DNA from: Phytohabitans rumicis
Lineage (GTDB): Bacteria; Actinomycetota; Actinomycetes; Mycobacteriales; Micromonosporaceae
Direction: 5' to 3'
NCBI RefSeq assembly: GCF_011764445.1
Contig: NZ_BLPG01000001.1
Coordinates: 5,766,001-5,830,000 of the forward strand
Length of the DNA stretch: 64,000 nt
Numbering within the stretch: the stretch's first letter is position 1; the number at the start of each line of letters is the position of its first letter. Positions 1 to 7,594 of the stretch are shown here, one piece after another. The position numbers and the translations under genes are program-made. Below the pieces are notes generated by a model that worked only from the letters and a program-made list of their open reading frames with translations, searched no databases and was not told where the DNA came from.

Positions 1-1
1 C

Positions 2-514
2 AGCGTCAACATCGCCGTCCGCCAGGTGCGGGACGCCGGGTTCGTCGACGCGGTCAAGGAGGTGCTCGCCGAGACGGAACTCGAGCCGAGCGCGCTGCAG
101 CTGGAAGTGACCGAGAGTTCCGTGATGGGCAGCGCCGGGCAGCCGCTGCGCACCCTGCACGCACTCGCCGACCTGGGCGTACGCATCGCGATCGACGACT
201 TCGGCACCGGCTACAGCAACCTGGCGTACCTGCGCGACCTGCCGGTGCACGCGCTGAAGCTGGCCGGAAGGTTCATGTCCGGGCTGCGTTCGCCGGGCGG
301 GCCCGACCAGGTCGACCAGGAGATCCTGTCGGCGGTCATCGGGCTCGCCCACAAGCTGAAGCTCACCGTGATCGCCGAGGGCGTGGAGACGTCCGGACAG
401 GCGGACGCGCTCCGCGAGTTGGGCTGCGACACGGCGCAGGGCTGGCACTTCGGCAGGGCGGTGCCGCCCGCGGAGTTTCCGATCAGAGGGCCGCTAGGGA
501 ACGCACGTAGTTGA
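2..514 (+). CDS. EAL-domain cyclic-di-GMP phosphodiesterase, C-terminal part
   Basis: This is the 3' part of an EAL domain that hydrolyses c-di-GMP; the gene starts before the window. The reading frame is open from base 2 and begins SVNIAVRQVRDAGF, which includes the metal-binding Asn of the VN motif. Further along come the Glu of VTESSVM, the DD of IDDFGTGYSNLAYL, the Lys of ALKLAGRF, the Glu of IAEGVET and the Gln of QGWHFGRA. The usual LKID is LKLA here, but the Lys is kept. All late catalytic residues that can be seen are present, so the domain is probably active. The signature EAL itself would lie upstream. The last 32 bases overlap the 3' end of the converging small membrane protein gene. 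Confidence 0.9.
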   Translation, partial: SVNIAVRQVRDAGFVDAVKEVLAETELEPSALQLEVTESSVMGSAGQPLRTLHALADLGVRIAIDDFGTGYSNLAYLRDLPVHALKLAGRFMSGLRSPGGPDQVDQEILSAVIGLAHKLKLTVIAEGVETSGQADALRELGCDTAQGWHFGRAVPPAEFPIRGPLGNARS

Positions 515-839
515 CCTGCTGGTGGATCTGCAGCACCTGCGCCTCGGCGGTCACCGGGATCCGGGCGACGTACTGCCGGGGGCCGTTGGTCACCGTCACC
601 TGCACCGTGCCCCGGTAGACCGTCTGCTTCACCAGCAGGAAGAACAGGCTGAACACGGTCAGCACGCAGAAGCCCAGGATCGCCGCCACGATCGCCCAGG
701 TCGGCGTCTTCTGCTCGGTCTGCCAGTAGTCCGACACCTGCCAGCTCGACTGCGCGAGCGGGATCTCGCCGGCGGGCGTACGCACGGTCGTCGGGGTTAC
801 CGCGATCTCGCCGATGAGCGCGACGACCGTGTCAGACAT
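483..839 (-). CDS. small single-pass membrane protein, unknown function
   Basis: A 118-residue protein with one clear membrane segment at about residues 50-70 (AIVAAILGFCVLTVFSLFFL). It is preceded by a soluble N-terminus with a Thr/Val-rich stretch and followed by a basic, beta-rich tail. I do not recognise the family beyond an actinobacterial membrane hypothetical. It lies four bases downstream of the SURF1 gene on the same strand, so the two are probably co-transcribed. The 3' end overlaps the converging EAL gene by 32 bases. ATG is the natural start. Confidence 0.7.
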   Translation of the reverse strand: MSDTVVALIGEIAVTPTTVRTPAGEIPLAQSSWQVSDYWQTEQKTPTWAIVAAILGFCVLTVFSLFFLLVKQTVYRGTVQVTVTNGPRQYVARIPVTAEAQVLQIHQQVNYVRSLAAL

Positions 840-843
840 GCCA

Positions 844-1563
844 TCACACTAATGCCCGGTCCCGCTCGTCCTTAGGGTGCGCCTCCCGGTACGCCACCCA
901 GCCGAACCCGGCCACCGCCAGCGCGGCGAACAGCCACCACTGCACCACGTACCCGGCGTTCTGCCAGGAGTTCTCGTGCTCGATCGGTATCGCGGTCAGG
1001 CCCGCTGCCGGGTCCTCGGCGAGCAGGTACGCGCCGTACAGCGGGTAGGGCAGCTCCTCGGCGAGCCGGGCGATGCCGATCCGGCGTACCTCGATGCGGC
1101 CCGCGCGCCGGATCACCGAGTCCGGCCGGCTCTCCGACTCGTGCACCCGGCCGACCACGGTCACCTCGCCCGTGGGCGCGGCCGGCACCTGTGGCGTCGC
1201 GACCGCCCCGCCCGGCGCCGGCGGCACCCAGCCCCGGTCGACCAGCACCGCCGAGCCGTCCGCCCGGACCAGCGGGGTCACCACCTCGAAGCCGACCTTG
1301 CCGTCGACCGTGCGGCCACGTACCAGGATCTCGTTCGCGGTGTCGTAGCGGCCGGTGGCGGTGACCCGGGTCCATGCCTGCGGCGGTGTCGCCGGCAGCG
1401 GCGCCGCCGTACCGCCGGTCGCCGCGTCGATGCGGTGGTTGACCGCGCTGCGCTGCTCGTACCGGTGCAACTGCCAGTTACCCAGCAGCACCATCACCGT
1501 GGCCGCCACGCCGATGAGGGCGGCGAAGGCCAGCCAGCGGGGGGTGAGCAGGAACCGGTACAC
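844..1563 (-). CDS. SURF1 family cytochrome oxidase biogenesis protein
   Basis: A 239-residue protein with the SURF1 layout. An N-terminal membrane helix (about 10-30, LAFAALIGVAATVMVLLGNWQ) is followed by the family signature GNWQLHRYEQR. A periplasmic beta-rich domain contains VLVDRGWVP, and a second helix near the C-terminus (about 208-228) precedes YREAHPKDE. SURF1 proteins assist haem a insertion or assembly of the aa3-type terminal oxidase; that role is known for the family and inferred here. It is divergent from cobB across about 68 bp and precedes the small membrane protein on the minus strand. Confidence 0.9.
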   Translation of the reverse strand: MYRFLLTPRWLAFAALIGVAATVMVLLGNWQLHRYEQRSAVNHRIDAATGGTAAPLPATPPQAWTRVTATGRYDTANEILVRGRTVDGKVGFEVVTPLVRADGSAVLVDRGWVPPAPGGAVATPQVPAAPTGEVTVVGRVHESESRPDSVIRRAGRIEVRRIGIARLAEELPYPLYGAYLLAEDPAAGLTAIPIEHENSWQNAGYVVQWWLFAALAVAGFGWVAYREAHPKDERDRALV

Positions 1564-1589
1564 AGCACGAGGCTACCCGTGTGATCTCA

Positions 1590-1606
1590 GGCACTACGCT
1601 AGTGCC
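1590..1606. promoter_or_regulatory. inverted repeat in the SURF1/cobB divergent promoter region
   Basis: GGCACTA-CGC-TAGTGCC, a perfect 7-bp inverted repeat with a 3-bp spacer, sits midway between the divergent SURF1 and cobB starts. Its position suits a repressor or activator site serving either gene. No cobalamin-riboswitch-like structure is evident in this short gap. The regulator is unknown. Confidence 0.35.
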
Positions 1607-1631
1607 CGGCCGTAAGTGGGAGGAGCCGACG

Positions 1632-3074
1632 ATGACCGCTGTACCGCGCTTGGTGGTGAGCGCGCCGTCGTCCGGGCACGGCAAGACCGCCGTGGCCGTC
1701 GGCCTCCTCTCCGCGTTCGCCGCGCGCAATATGCGCGCCGCCGGCTTCAAGATCGGCCCGGACCACACCGACGCCGCGTACCTGGGCCTGGCCGCCGGAC
1801 GCCCCGGCCGCAACCTCGACCCCCGGCTGGTCGGCGCGCCGCGCGTCGCGCCGCTCTTCGTCCACGGCGCGAACGGCGCCGACATCGCGGTCGTCGAGGG
1901 CACGATGGGCCTGTTCGACAGCCTCACCGGCCGCGCCGACACGCACTCCACCGCCGGCGTCGCCAGCGCGCTGCGCGCACCGGTCATCCTGGTCGTCGAC
2001 GTGGGCGCGATGGGCCAGTCGGTCGCCGCGGTGGTGCACGGCTTCCGCGCGTACGACGAGATGCTGTGGCTCGGCGGCGTGATCCTGAACAGGGTCGCCT
2101 CCGAACGCCACGAGCAGCTCCTGCGCGAGGCGCTCGACGACATCGGCGTGCCCGTCTTCGGTGCGCTGCGCCGCCGCGACCTGCCCGCCGCCCTGCCCTC
2201 GCGGCACGACGGCGTGGTGCCCGTCGTACACCGCAGCGTCGAGGCCGCCCGCGGCGTGCGCCGCCTGGGCGAGGGCATCGCCGGCGCCGTCGACATGGAA
2301 CGCCTGCTCGCGCTGGCGCGCTCCGCACCCCAACTCGCGGTCGAGCCCTGGTCCGCGCGCGGAGAAACCCCCGCCGTGGCGGTCGGCCGCCGTCCGGTCG
2401 TCGCCCTCGCCGGCGGTCCGACCACCTCTTATTCGTACGCGGAGACGGCTGAACTTCTTACGGCGGCGCGCGCCCTGGTGGTGCCGATCGACCCCCTCCG
2501 CGACGAACAGCTCCCGGAAAACACGGACGCCCTGGTGGTGGGCGGTGGGCTGCCCGAGTCGTTCGCCGAGGAGCTGTCCGCCAACCGTCGACTGTGTACG
2601 GAGGTGGCCGCGCTCGCCCTGGCCGGCAAGCCGGTGATCGCCGAGGGGGCGGGCCTGCTGTGGCTGGCCCGCGAGTACGACGGCCGGCCCATGTGCGGCG
2701 TGATCGACGCCACCGGCATGACCACCGACCAGATGATCGTGGGGTACCGCGAGGCGACCGCCCGGGCCTCGACGCCGGTGGCGCAGCTCGGCACCCGGAT
2801 GGTCGGCTACAAGCAGCACCGCGGCGTGGTCAACCCGCGGGCCGGGCAGTCGCCCGCGTGGACCTGGGGCGGCAGCTCGCCGGAGGGCTTCGTGTCCCGG
2901 CGGGTGCACGCGTCCCAGCTCATGCTGCACTGGGCCGGCGCCCCGGAGATCGCCCACCGCCTGGTGGCCGCCGCCGCCCGCCCGCCGCCCCGGCACCGCC
3001 ACCCGCACCGGTCTCGCCCGCCGCGCCCCCGGTACCGGCCGACGCGACGTCAAACAGCCCCACCGGCGAGGTGA
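1632..3074 (+). CDS. cobB: cobyrinate a,c-diamide synthase
   Basis: This enzyme amidates the a and c side chains of cobyrinate or hydrogenobyrinate using glutamine and ATP in cobalamin synthesis. The N-terminal P-loop reads VSAPSSGHGKTAVAVGLL, followed by GFKIGPDHTDAAYL, as in CobB/CbiA. The C-terminal half is a class I glutamine amidotransferase domain with LPESFAEELSAN and PVIAEGAGLLWLA. ATG at 1632 has GGAGG just upstream. Family similarity stops at about EIAHRLVAAAAR. The remaining 30 residues are Arg/His/Pro-rich and look like out-of-frame reading. One added base near 2986-2990 would give an Ala/Pro-rich tail ending TGEVNA with a stop at 3082. Confidence 0.92.
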   Translation: MTAVPRLVVSAPSSGHGKTAVAVGLLSAFAARNMRAAGFKIGPDHTDAAYLGLAAGRPGRNLDPRLVGAPRVAPLFVHGANGADIAVVEGTMGLFDSLTGRADTHSTAGVASALRAPVILVVDVGAMGQSVAAVVHGFRAYDEMLWLGGVILNRVASERHEQLLREALDDIGVPVFGALRRRDLPAALPSRHDGVVPVVHRSVEAARGVRRLGEGIAGAVDMERLLALARSAPQLAVEPWSARGETPAVAVGRRPVVALAGGPTTSYSYAETAELLTAARALVVPIDPLRDEQLPENTDALVVGGGLPESFAEELSANRRLCTEVAALALAGKPVIAEGAGLLWLAREYDGRPMCGVIDATGMTTDQMIVGYREATARASTPVAQLGTRMVGYKQHRGVVNPRAGQSPAWTWGGSSPEGFVSRRVHASQLMLHWAGAPEIAHRLVAAAARPPPRHRHPHRSRPPRPRYRPTRRQTAPPAR

Positions 3075-3101
3075 ACGCGTGAGCTCGCACCCTGCCCTCT
3101 T

Positions 3102-3186
3102 CCCAAAAGGGCAGCCCTTTTGGGTCGGAACTCTGAAAAGGGCTCCCGTATACCGCGCCACACGACAACAGGGCTGCCCTTTTGGG
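3102..3186. terminator. long hairpin with 17-bp perfect arms after cobB
   Basis: Bases 3102-3118 and 3170-3186 are exact reverse complements. The core arms are CCAAAAGGGCAGCCCT and AGGGCTGCCCTTTTGG. The 51-base loop contains a further AAAAGGGCTCCC segment partly related to the arms. The structure lies between cobB and the acetyltransferase gene on the same strand, so it may terminate cobB transcription or be an intergenic repeat. There is no clear T-tract. Confidence 0.5.
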
Positions 3187-3212
3187 GTTAGGTCCAGGGG
3201 AGGCGCGAGCCG

Positions 3213-3782
3213 ATGAGCGGACACGTTGCGGTGCGGCGGTTTCCGTCGTTGACCGTGTCGACGCCGCGCGTGCACGTACGTCCGGCGGAGTTCGGCGACG
3301 CCAAGGCGGTCACCGAGATCTTCGTGGACAAGCAGACCCAGCGCTGGCTGCCCTTTCCGAAGGAGTACGGGCAGATCGAGGGCGGCGCGTGGTGCACCGA
3401 GATGGCCCAGGAGCGGCGGGACAGCGGCAACGGCGACCACTACGCCGTCGTACGGCGGGAGGACGACCGGCTGATCGGCTGCCTGTGGACCAAGCGCACC
3501 GACTGGGTGGGCCGGGTGACCGAGGTGGCGTACGCGATCGCGGCCGACACCCGCGGCTTCGGGGTGGCCGCCGAGGCGGTTGACGCGCTGGCGATCGCGC
3601 TGCTGCTGGAGCACGACTTCCAGCGGGTCGAGCTGCGGGTGGCGCCCGGCAACACGGCGTCCCGGCGGGTGGCCGAGAAGGCCGGCTTCACGTACGAAGG
3701 GCTGCTACGCAACGCCGGCCACGTCCACAGCGGTCGCGTCGACCTGGAGGTCTGGTCCCTGGTCCGGGCCGACGTCAGCTAA
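3213..3782 (+). CDS. GNAT-family N-acetyltransferase (RimJ/RimL type)
   Basis: A 189-residue acetyl-CoA-dependent acyltransferase. It starts with the beta-alpha entry VSTPRVHVRPAEFGDAKAV, has a central strand-rich region with EVAYAIAADTRGFGVAAEAV in the acetyl-CoA-binding position, and ends with the typical NTASRRVAEKAGFTYEGLLRN. The glycine pattern of motif A (RGFGVA) is slightly weaker than the usual RGxGxA/G. The substrate is unknown; RimJ/L relatives acetylate protein N-termini, amino sugars or drugs. The start at 3213 is an ATG. A repeat-rich gap follows, with the penicillin-binding protein gene converging beyond it. Confidence 0.85.
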   Translation: MSGHVAVRRFPSLTVSTPRVHVRPAEFGDAKAVTEIFVDKQTQRWLPFPKEYGQIEGGAWCTEMAQERRDSGNGDHYAVVRREDDRLIGCLWTKRTDWVGRVTEVAYAIAADTRGFGVAAEAVDALAIALLLEHDFQRVELRVAPGNTASRRVAEKAGFTYEGLLRNAGHVHSGRVDLEVWSLVRADVS

Positions 3783-3833
3783 CCCCGCCCGCGCTTCGCC
3801 GCGCTTGGTCGTGCTCGTGCTTCGCCGCGCGTC

Positions 3834-3936
3834 GTCGATCAAGGGCTCGCTCGTCGATCAAGGGCATATGGTCGTGCTTTGATCTCCGATCCACGACCGT
3901 ATGCCCTTGATCGGCGGGGAAAGCCTTGATCGGCGC
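3834..3936 (+). repeat. family A intergenic palindromic repeat, copy 1
   Basis: The core inverted repeat runs CGATCAAGGGCATATGGTCG ... CGACCGTATGCCCTTGATCG around a centre CTTTGATCTCCGATC. Partial outer units (GATCAAGGGCT and AGCCTTGATCGGCG) sit on both sides. It lies between the converging acetyltransferase and penicillin-binding protein genes. The centre defines an orientation, called plus here. Apart from the repeats, the 450-base gap 3783-4232 holds no gene that I can see. Confidence 0.85.
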
Positions 3937-4082
3937 GGCAAGTGGCGCTGCGGCGCGCCGCCCCTCGCCTGCCCGTCGCGCCGGGCTTGAGTGGGTCCCG
4001 GGTTCGGGTAGCGGTCGAGGGCAATGTCCCCCGACGTCGCCTACCCCGGAGAGCGCGGCGCCACCCGAGCAGCGTGGGACCC

Positions 4083-4199
4083 GTGAGTAGGGGTCCCCTC
4101 CTGGGGACCCGGCCGTGAGTGGGGCGCCCCTGTACAGCTCGGCGCGGGTATGGGGGCGCCCTACTCACGTCGCGGCCACCAATAGGGGACCCCTACTGG
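4083..4199. repeat. family B array of short GGGGWCCCC palindromes, array 1
   Basis: At least four short palindromic units: GTGAGTAGGGGTCCCC (4083), GTGAGTGGGGCGCCCC (4114), GGGGGCGCCCTACTCACG (4152) and AATAGGGGACCCCTACTGG (4181). Some are inverted relative to each other, with recurring GTGAG/CTCAC flanks. The array lies between family A copies 1 and 2. No coding potential is evident. Confidence 0.7.
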
Positions 4200-4230
4200 A
4201 GCTCAACCCCCACGCCTTACCCGCCCCGCC

Positions 4231-4312
4231 GGTCAAGGGATTCGGCGTCGATCAAGGGCAAACGGTCGTGGTTTGGAGATCAAAGCACGACCATATGCCC
4301 TTGATCGACGGC
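4231..4312 (-). repeat. family A intergenic palindromic repeat, copy 2
   Basis: Arms CGATCAAGGGCAAACGGTCG and CGACCATATGCCCTTGATCG flank the centre GTTTGGAGATCAAAGC. That centre is the reverse complement of the centre in copy 1, so this copy is inverted. As read, the penicillin-binding protein frame runs through the whole element and stops at its far edge (4233). Confidence 0.85.
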
Positions 4313-6485
4313 AAGGGGGCAGGGCGGGGAGAGGGGCACTGTTAGCGGAGGATGGAGCGGGGGGTGGGGTGAAGGTGCGCTTTGGCTGACCGCGCAACGC
4401 GTCTCTCAGGGTTTCGGCGACGGAGTTGATGGGCTTGAGGGACTGCCAGTCGCCTACCGCGTTCTTCGGGTAGTCCGGGTCGGCGATGAAGCTGGCCGCG
4501 GCCAGGTCGGGCGTGAACCCGACGAACCAGGCGGCCCGGGTGCTGTCCGTGGTGCCCGTCTTGCCGGCCACCGGACGGTTCACGATGCCGTACACGCCGG
4601 GCGCGGTGGACCAGCCGCCGCAGGAGCCGCGTGCCGCCCCGTACCCGGTGACGCAGCGCGCGGCGTCGGCGGCGGCGCGGGCGACGGCCGGGGTGACCGC
4701 CTGCTTGCAGCGCGACCGCGCCACGTCGGTGCCGTTGTACTGGGCCTGGGAGCCGTCCGGCAGCGCGATGGACAGCACCGGCAGCGGCTCGCAGTACTTG
4801 CCGTCGGCGGCGACCGTGGCGTACGCGCCGGCCATCTCCAGCGGCGTCACGTCGGACACGCCGAGGGTGAAGGCGCCCCAGCCCTTGGCCTTCTTCGGCG
4901 ACGCCTGGAGCCGGTCGATGTCGGTGCGCCAGCGCAGGCCCAGCCGCTCGGCCATGCGGACCGCCTTGTCGGCGCCCACCTTCTGCTCGAGCTGGACGAA
5001 GTAGGTGTTGACCGACTTGCCGAAGCCGGACCACATGGCGTGCCGGCCGGTCATCGAGCCGCTGGCGTTGACCGGGCACCATCGGCTGCCGCAGCTGCCC
5101 GGTTCGCCCGGTCCGGCCAGGTACTGCGACACGTACCGCTGCGGGGCGTAGAAGGACGTCGACATCGGCATCCCGGCGTCCAGCGCGGCCAGCATCGTGA
5201 ACATCTTGAACGTCGATCCGGCCTGGTAGCCGGGCATGTCGCCGCCGCCGAGCAGCGGGTTGACGGTGTTCGGGTAGTTACCCTTCTTCCGGCCGTTCTT
5301 GTACGGGTCGGAGTGCGAGCCGTTGCCCTTCTGGTCCAGCGAGTACGTCCGGTTGACCGCCATCGCCTTGAGCAGGCCGGTGCCGGGCTGGATCGCCACC
5401 AGGCCGAGCGCGAACCGGCTGCGCTTGCCCTCCTTCTCGGCGATGTGCCGCTGCGCGATCGACTGCACCTTGGGGTCGAGCGAGGTGACGATGCGGTAGC
5501 CGCCGCGGCGGAGCCGGTCCTCGCGTTCCTGCGGGTTGCCGCCGAACGCCTTCTGCTCGTTCCACCAGGTCTTGAAGAAGTCGCAGAAGAAGCCCCAGTT
5601 GTTGTACCGGGACGGCACGGAGATGCAGTCGTTGGCCGGGGTGGTGAGGCGGAGCTTGATCGGTTCGGCCTTTGCCTTCGCGGCGTTGGCGGGCGTGACG
5701 TAGCGCAGGTCGACCATCCGGTCGATGACGTAGTTGCGGCGCTCCGTGGCGGCCCGCTTGTCCTTGCTCGCCGGGTCGTACGCGGACGGCGCCTTGACCA
5801 GGCCGGCGAGCGTGGCCGCCTCGACGATCGTGAGGTCCTTGGGCGCCTTGGAGAAGAAGACCTGCGCGGCGGCGAAGATGCCGTACGCCCGGTGCCCGAA
5901 GTACGCCGAGTTGAGGTAGCGCTCCAGGATCTCCTTCTTGGTGAGCTTCTTCTCCAGCTCGACCGAGATGCGCATCTCCCGGACCTTCCGCTTGCTCGTC
6001 TGCTCGGTCGCCTCCTGCACCTCAAGCGGCGTGCGGGCGCTGTCCCGCAGCGCCATGCGCACGTACTGCATGGTCAGCGTGGACGCGCCCTGCTGCACCT
6101 CGCCGCCCTGGTGGTTGGCCACGAACGCGCGCGCGATGCCCTTGGCGTCCACGCCGTTGTGCTGGTAGAAGCGCGAGTCCTCGGAGGCGATGATGGCCTG
6201 CTGGATGTTCGGCGACATCTCGTCGATCGGCGTGTACTTGCGATGTTCCTCGTAGAACATCGTGATGAGCGTCTTGCCGTCCGCCGCGTACACGTAGGTG
6301 GTCTGGGCCGGCGGCTGCACGTCGAGCACCGACGGCACCTTGCCCACCAGGTCGGCGGTCGCCTTCGCGCCCAGCCCACCCACCGCGGCGATGGGATATG
6401 ACACCCCGGCGACGATGACGCCGGCGATGAGGCCGGCGCGGAGGAGGGGCGCGAGTCGACTGGTTGCGGAGAGTACGCGCGTCAT
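4233..6485 (-). CDS. class A penicillin-binding protein (glycosyltransferase GT51 plus transpeptidase)
   Basis: A bifunctional peptidoglycan synthase anchored by one N-terminal helix (about 12-35). The GT51 domain has the catalytic Glu in EDSRFYQHNGVD and then GASTLTMQYVR, followed by KKLTKKEILERYLN. The transpeptidase domain has the nucleophile motif AGSTFKMFT (SxxK), KSVNTYF (SxN) and GKTGTT (KTG). ATG at 6485 starts MTRVLS; an upstream TTG is possible and no strong ribosome-binding site is visible. The last 26 or so residues are encoded by family A repeat copy 2 and are unlike PBP tails. One extra base in the G6 run at 4359-4364 would instead end the protein at TPPPRSILR with TAA at 4342-4344, before the repeat. 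I regard the long tail as doubtful. Confidence 0.9.
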   Translation of the reverse strand: MTRVLSATSRLAPLLRAGLIAGVIVAGVSYPIAAVGGLGAKATADLVGKVPSVLDVQPPAQTTYVYAADGKTLITMFYEEHRKYTPIDEMSPNIQQAIIASEDSRFYQHNGVDAKGIARAFVANHQGGEVQQGASTLTMQYVRMALRDSARTPLEVQEATEQTSKRKVREMRISVELEKKLTKKEILERYLNSAYFGHRAYGIFAAAQVFFSKAPKDLTIVEAATLAGLVKAPSAYDPASKDKRAATERRNYVIDRMVDLRYVTPANAAKAKAEPIKLRLTTPANDCISVPSRYNNWGFFCDFFKTWWNEQKAFGGNPQEREDRLRRGGYRIVTSLDPKVQSIAQRHIAEKEGKRSRFALGLVAIQPGTGLLKAMAVNRTYSLDQKGNGSHSDPYKNGRKKGNYPNTVNPLLGGGDMPGYQAGSTFKMFTMLAALDAGMPMSTSFYAPQRYVSQYLAGPGEPGSCGSRWCPVNASGSMTGRHAMWSGFGKSVNTYFVQLEQKVGADKAVRMAERLGLRWRTDIDRLQASPKKAKGWGAFTLGVSDVTPLEMAGAYATVAADGKYCEPLPVLSIALPDGSQAQYNGTDVARSRCKQAVTPAVARAAADAARCVTGYGAARGSCGGWSTAPGVYGIVNRPVAGKTGTTDSTRAAWFVGFTPDLAAASFIADPDYPKNAVGDWQSLKPINSVAETLRDALRGQPKRTFTPPPAPSSANSAPLPALPPCRRSRAYGRALISKPRPFALDRRRIP

Positions 6486-6559
6486 CACTAGACAAAGGTA
6501 GGACAAAGGACGAAATGAGATGATCTAAAGCGCCAAAACTTGCCGGCCTCCTTTGCTAG

Positions 6560-7594
6560 ATGATTGATCGCGTGGATCTCGGTTTTCATGGTGACGCGGA
6601 AGTTGGGGCCGGGCTCGTCGACCTCGCGGTCAACGTGCGCCAGGCACCCATGCCGCCGTGGCTCGCCGAGCCGATCACGGCCACGCTCGCCGACCTCGCG
6701 GCGTACCCCGATCCTGGTCCGGCGCGCGCCGCGGTGGCCGCCCGGCATGGCCGCCCGGCCGACGAGGTGCTGCTCACCGCCGGTGCGGCGCAAGGGTTCG
6801 TGCTGCTCGCCCAGGCGTTGCGCGGGGCGCACCGCGCGGTCGTCGTGCATCCGCAGTTCACCGAGCCGGAGTTGGCGCTGCGCAACGCCGGCGTGGACGT
6901 CACGCGCGTGATCCTGCCGGAGTCGCAGGGCTTCGCGCTGGACCCGGCGCTGGTCCCGGACGACGCCGACCTCGTCGTCATCGGCAACCCCACCAATCCC
7001 ACGTCCGTCCTGCACCCGGCCGCGCAGGTCGCGGCGCTCGCGCGTACCGGCCGGGTGCTGGTGGTCGACGAGGCGTTCGCGGACACGACCGGCGAGGCCG
7101 AGTCGCTGGCCGGGCGCCGTGACCTGCCCGGGCTCGTCGTCGTGCGCAGCCTCACCAAGACGTGGGGCCTGGCGGGACTGCGCATCGGCTACCTGCTGGG
7201 CGCGCCCGACCTGCTGGCGCGGCTGTCCGCCGTACAACCGCTGTGGGCCGTCTCGACGCCGGCGCTCGCCGCGGCGGCCGCGTGCGCGAGCCCGGTCGCC
7301 GTGGCCGCGGAGCGCGAGATCGCCGCGCGGCTGGCCGCCGACCGCGACCACCTGGTGGCCGCGCTGCGCGGCCTGCCCGGCGTCGCGGTCGCGGGACGAC
7401 CGGCCAGCTCGTTCGTCCTGGTCCGCTTGAAGGACGCGGTCCGCGTCCGGCTGGCCTTGCGTGAGCAGGGGTACGCGGTGCGGCGCGGCGACACGTTCCC
7501 AGGGCTGGGCGCCGACTGGCTGCGTATCGCGGTGCGAGACACTGCCACCACCGACGGTTTTGTGGCGACCCTGGCGAAGATAGTGGAGGCGTGA
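6560..7594 (+). CDS. cobC: CobC-type PLP aminotransferase-fold enzyme (threonine-phosphate decarboxylase-like)
   Basis: A 344-residue class I/II fold PLP enzyme resembling histidinol-phosphate aminotransferase. It has VLLTAGAAQGFVLLAQAL, IGNPTNPTSVL and VVDEAFADTTGE, with the PLP lysine in VRSLTKTWGLAGLRIGYLLG. In actinobacterial cobalamin loci (compare Rv2231c) this protein is called CobC and is thought to supply aminopropanol phosphate. That role is inferred from position: the gene overlaps cobT by one to four bases and lies upstream of cysG. ATG at 6560 is the likely start; a GTG at 6572 is an alternative. Confidence 0.85.
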   Translation: MIDRVDLGFHGDAEVGAGLVDLAVNVRQAPMPPWLAEPITATLADLAAYPDPGPARAAVAARHGRPADEVLLTAGAAQGFVLLAQALRGAHRAVVVHPQFTEPELALRNAGVDVTRVILPESQGFALDPALVPDDADLVVIGNPTNPTSVLHPAAQVAALARTGRVLVVDEAFADTTGEAESLAGRRDLPGLVVVRSLTKTWGLAGLRIGYLLGAPDLLARLSAVQPLWAVSTPALAAAAACASPVAVAAEREIAARLAADRDHLVAALRGLPGVAVAGRPASSFVLVRLKDAVRVRLALREQGYAVRRGDTFPGLGADWLRIAVRDTATTDGFVATLAKIVEA

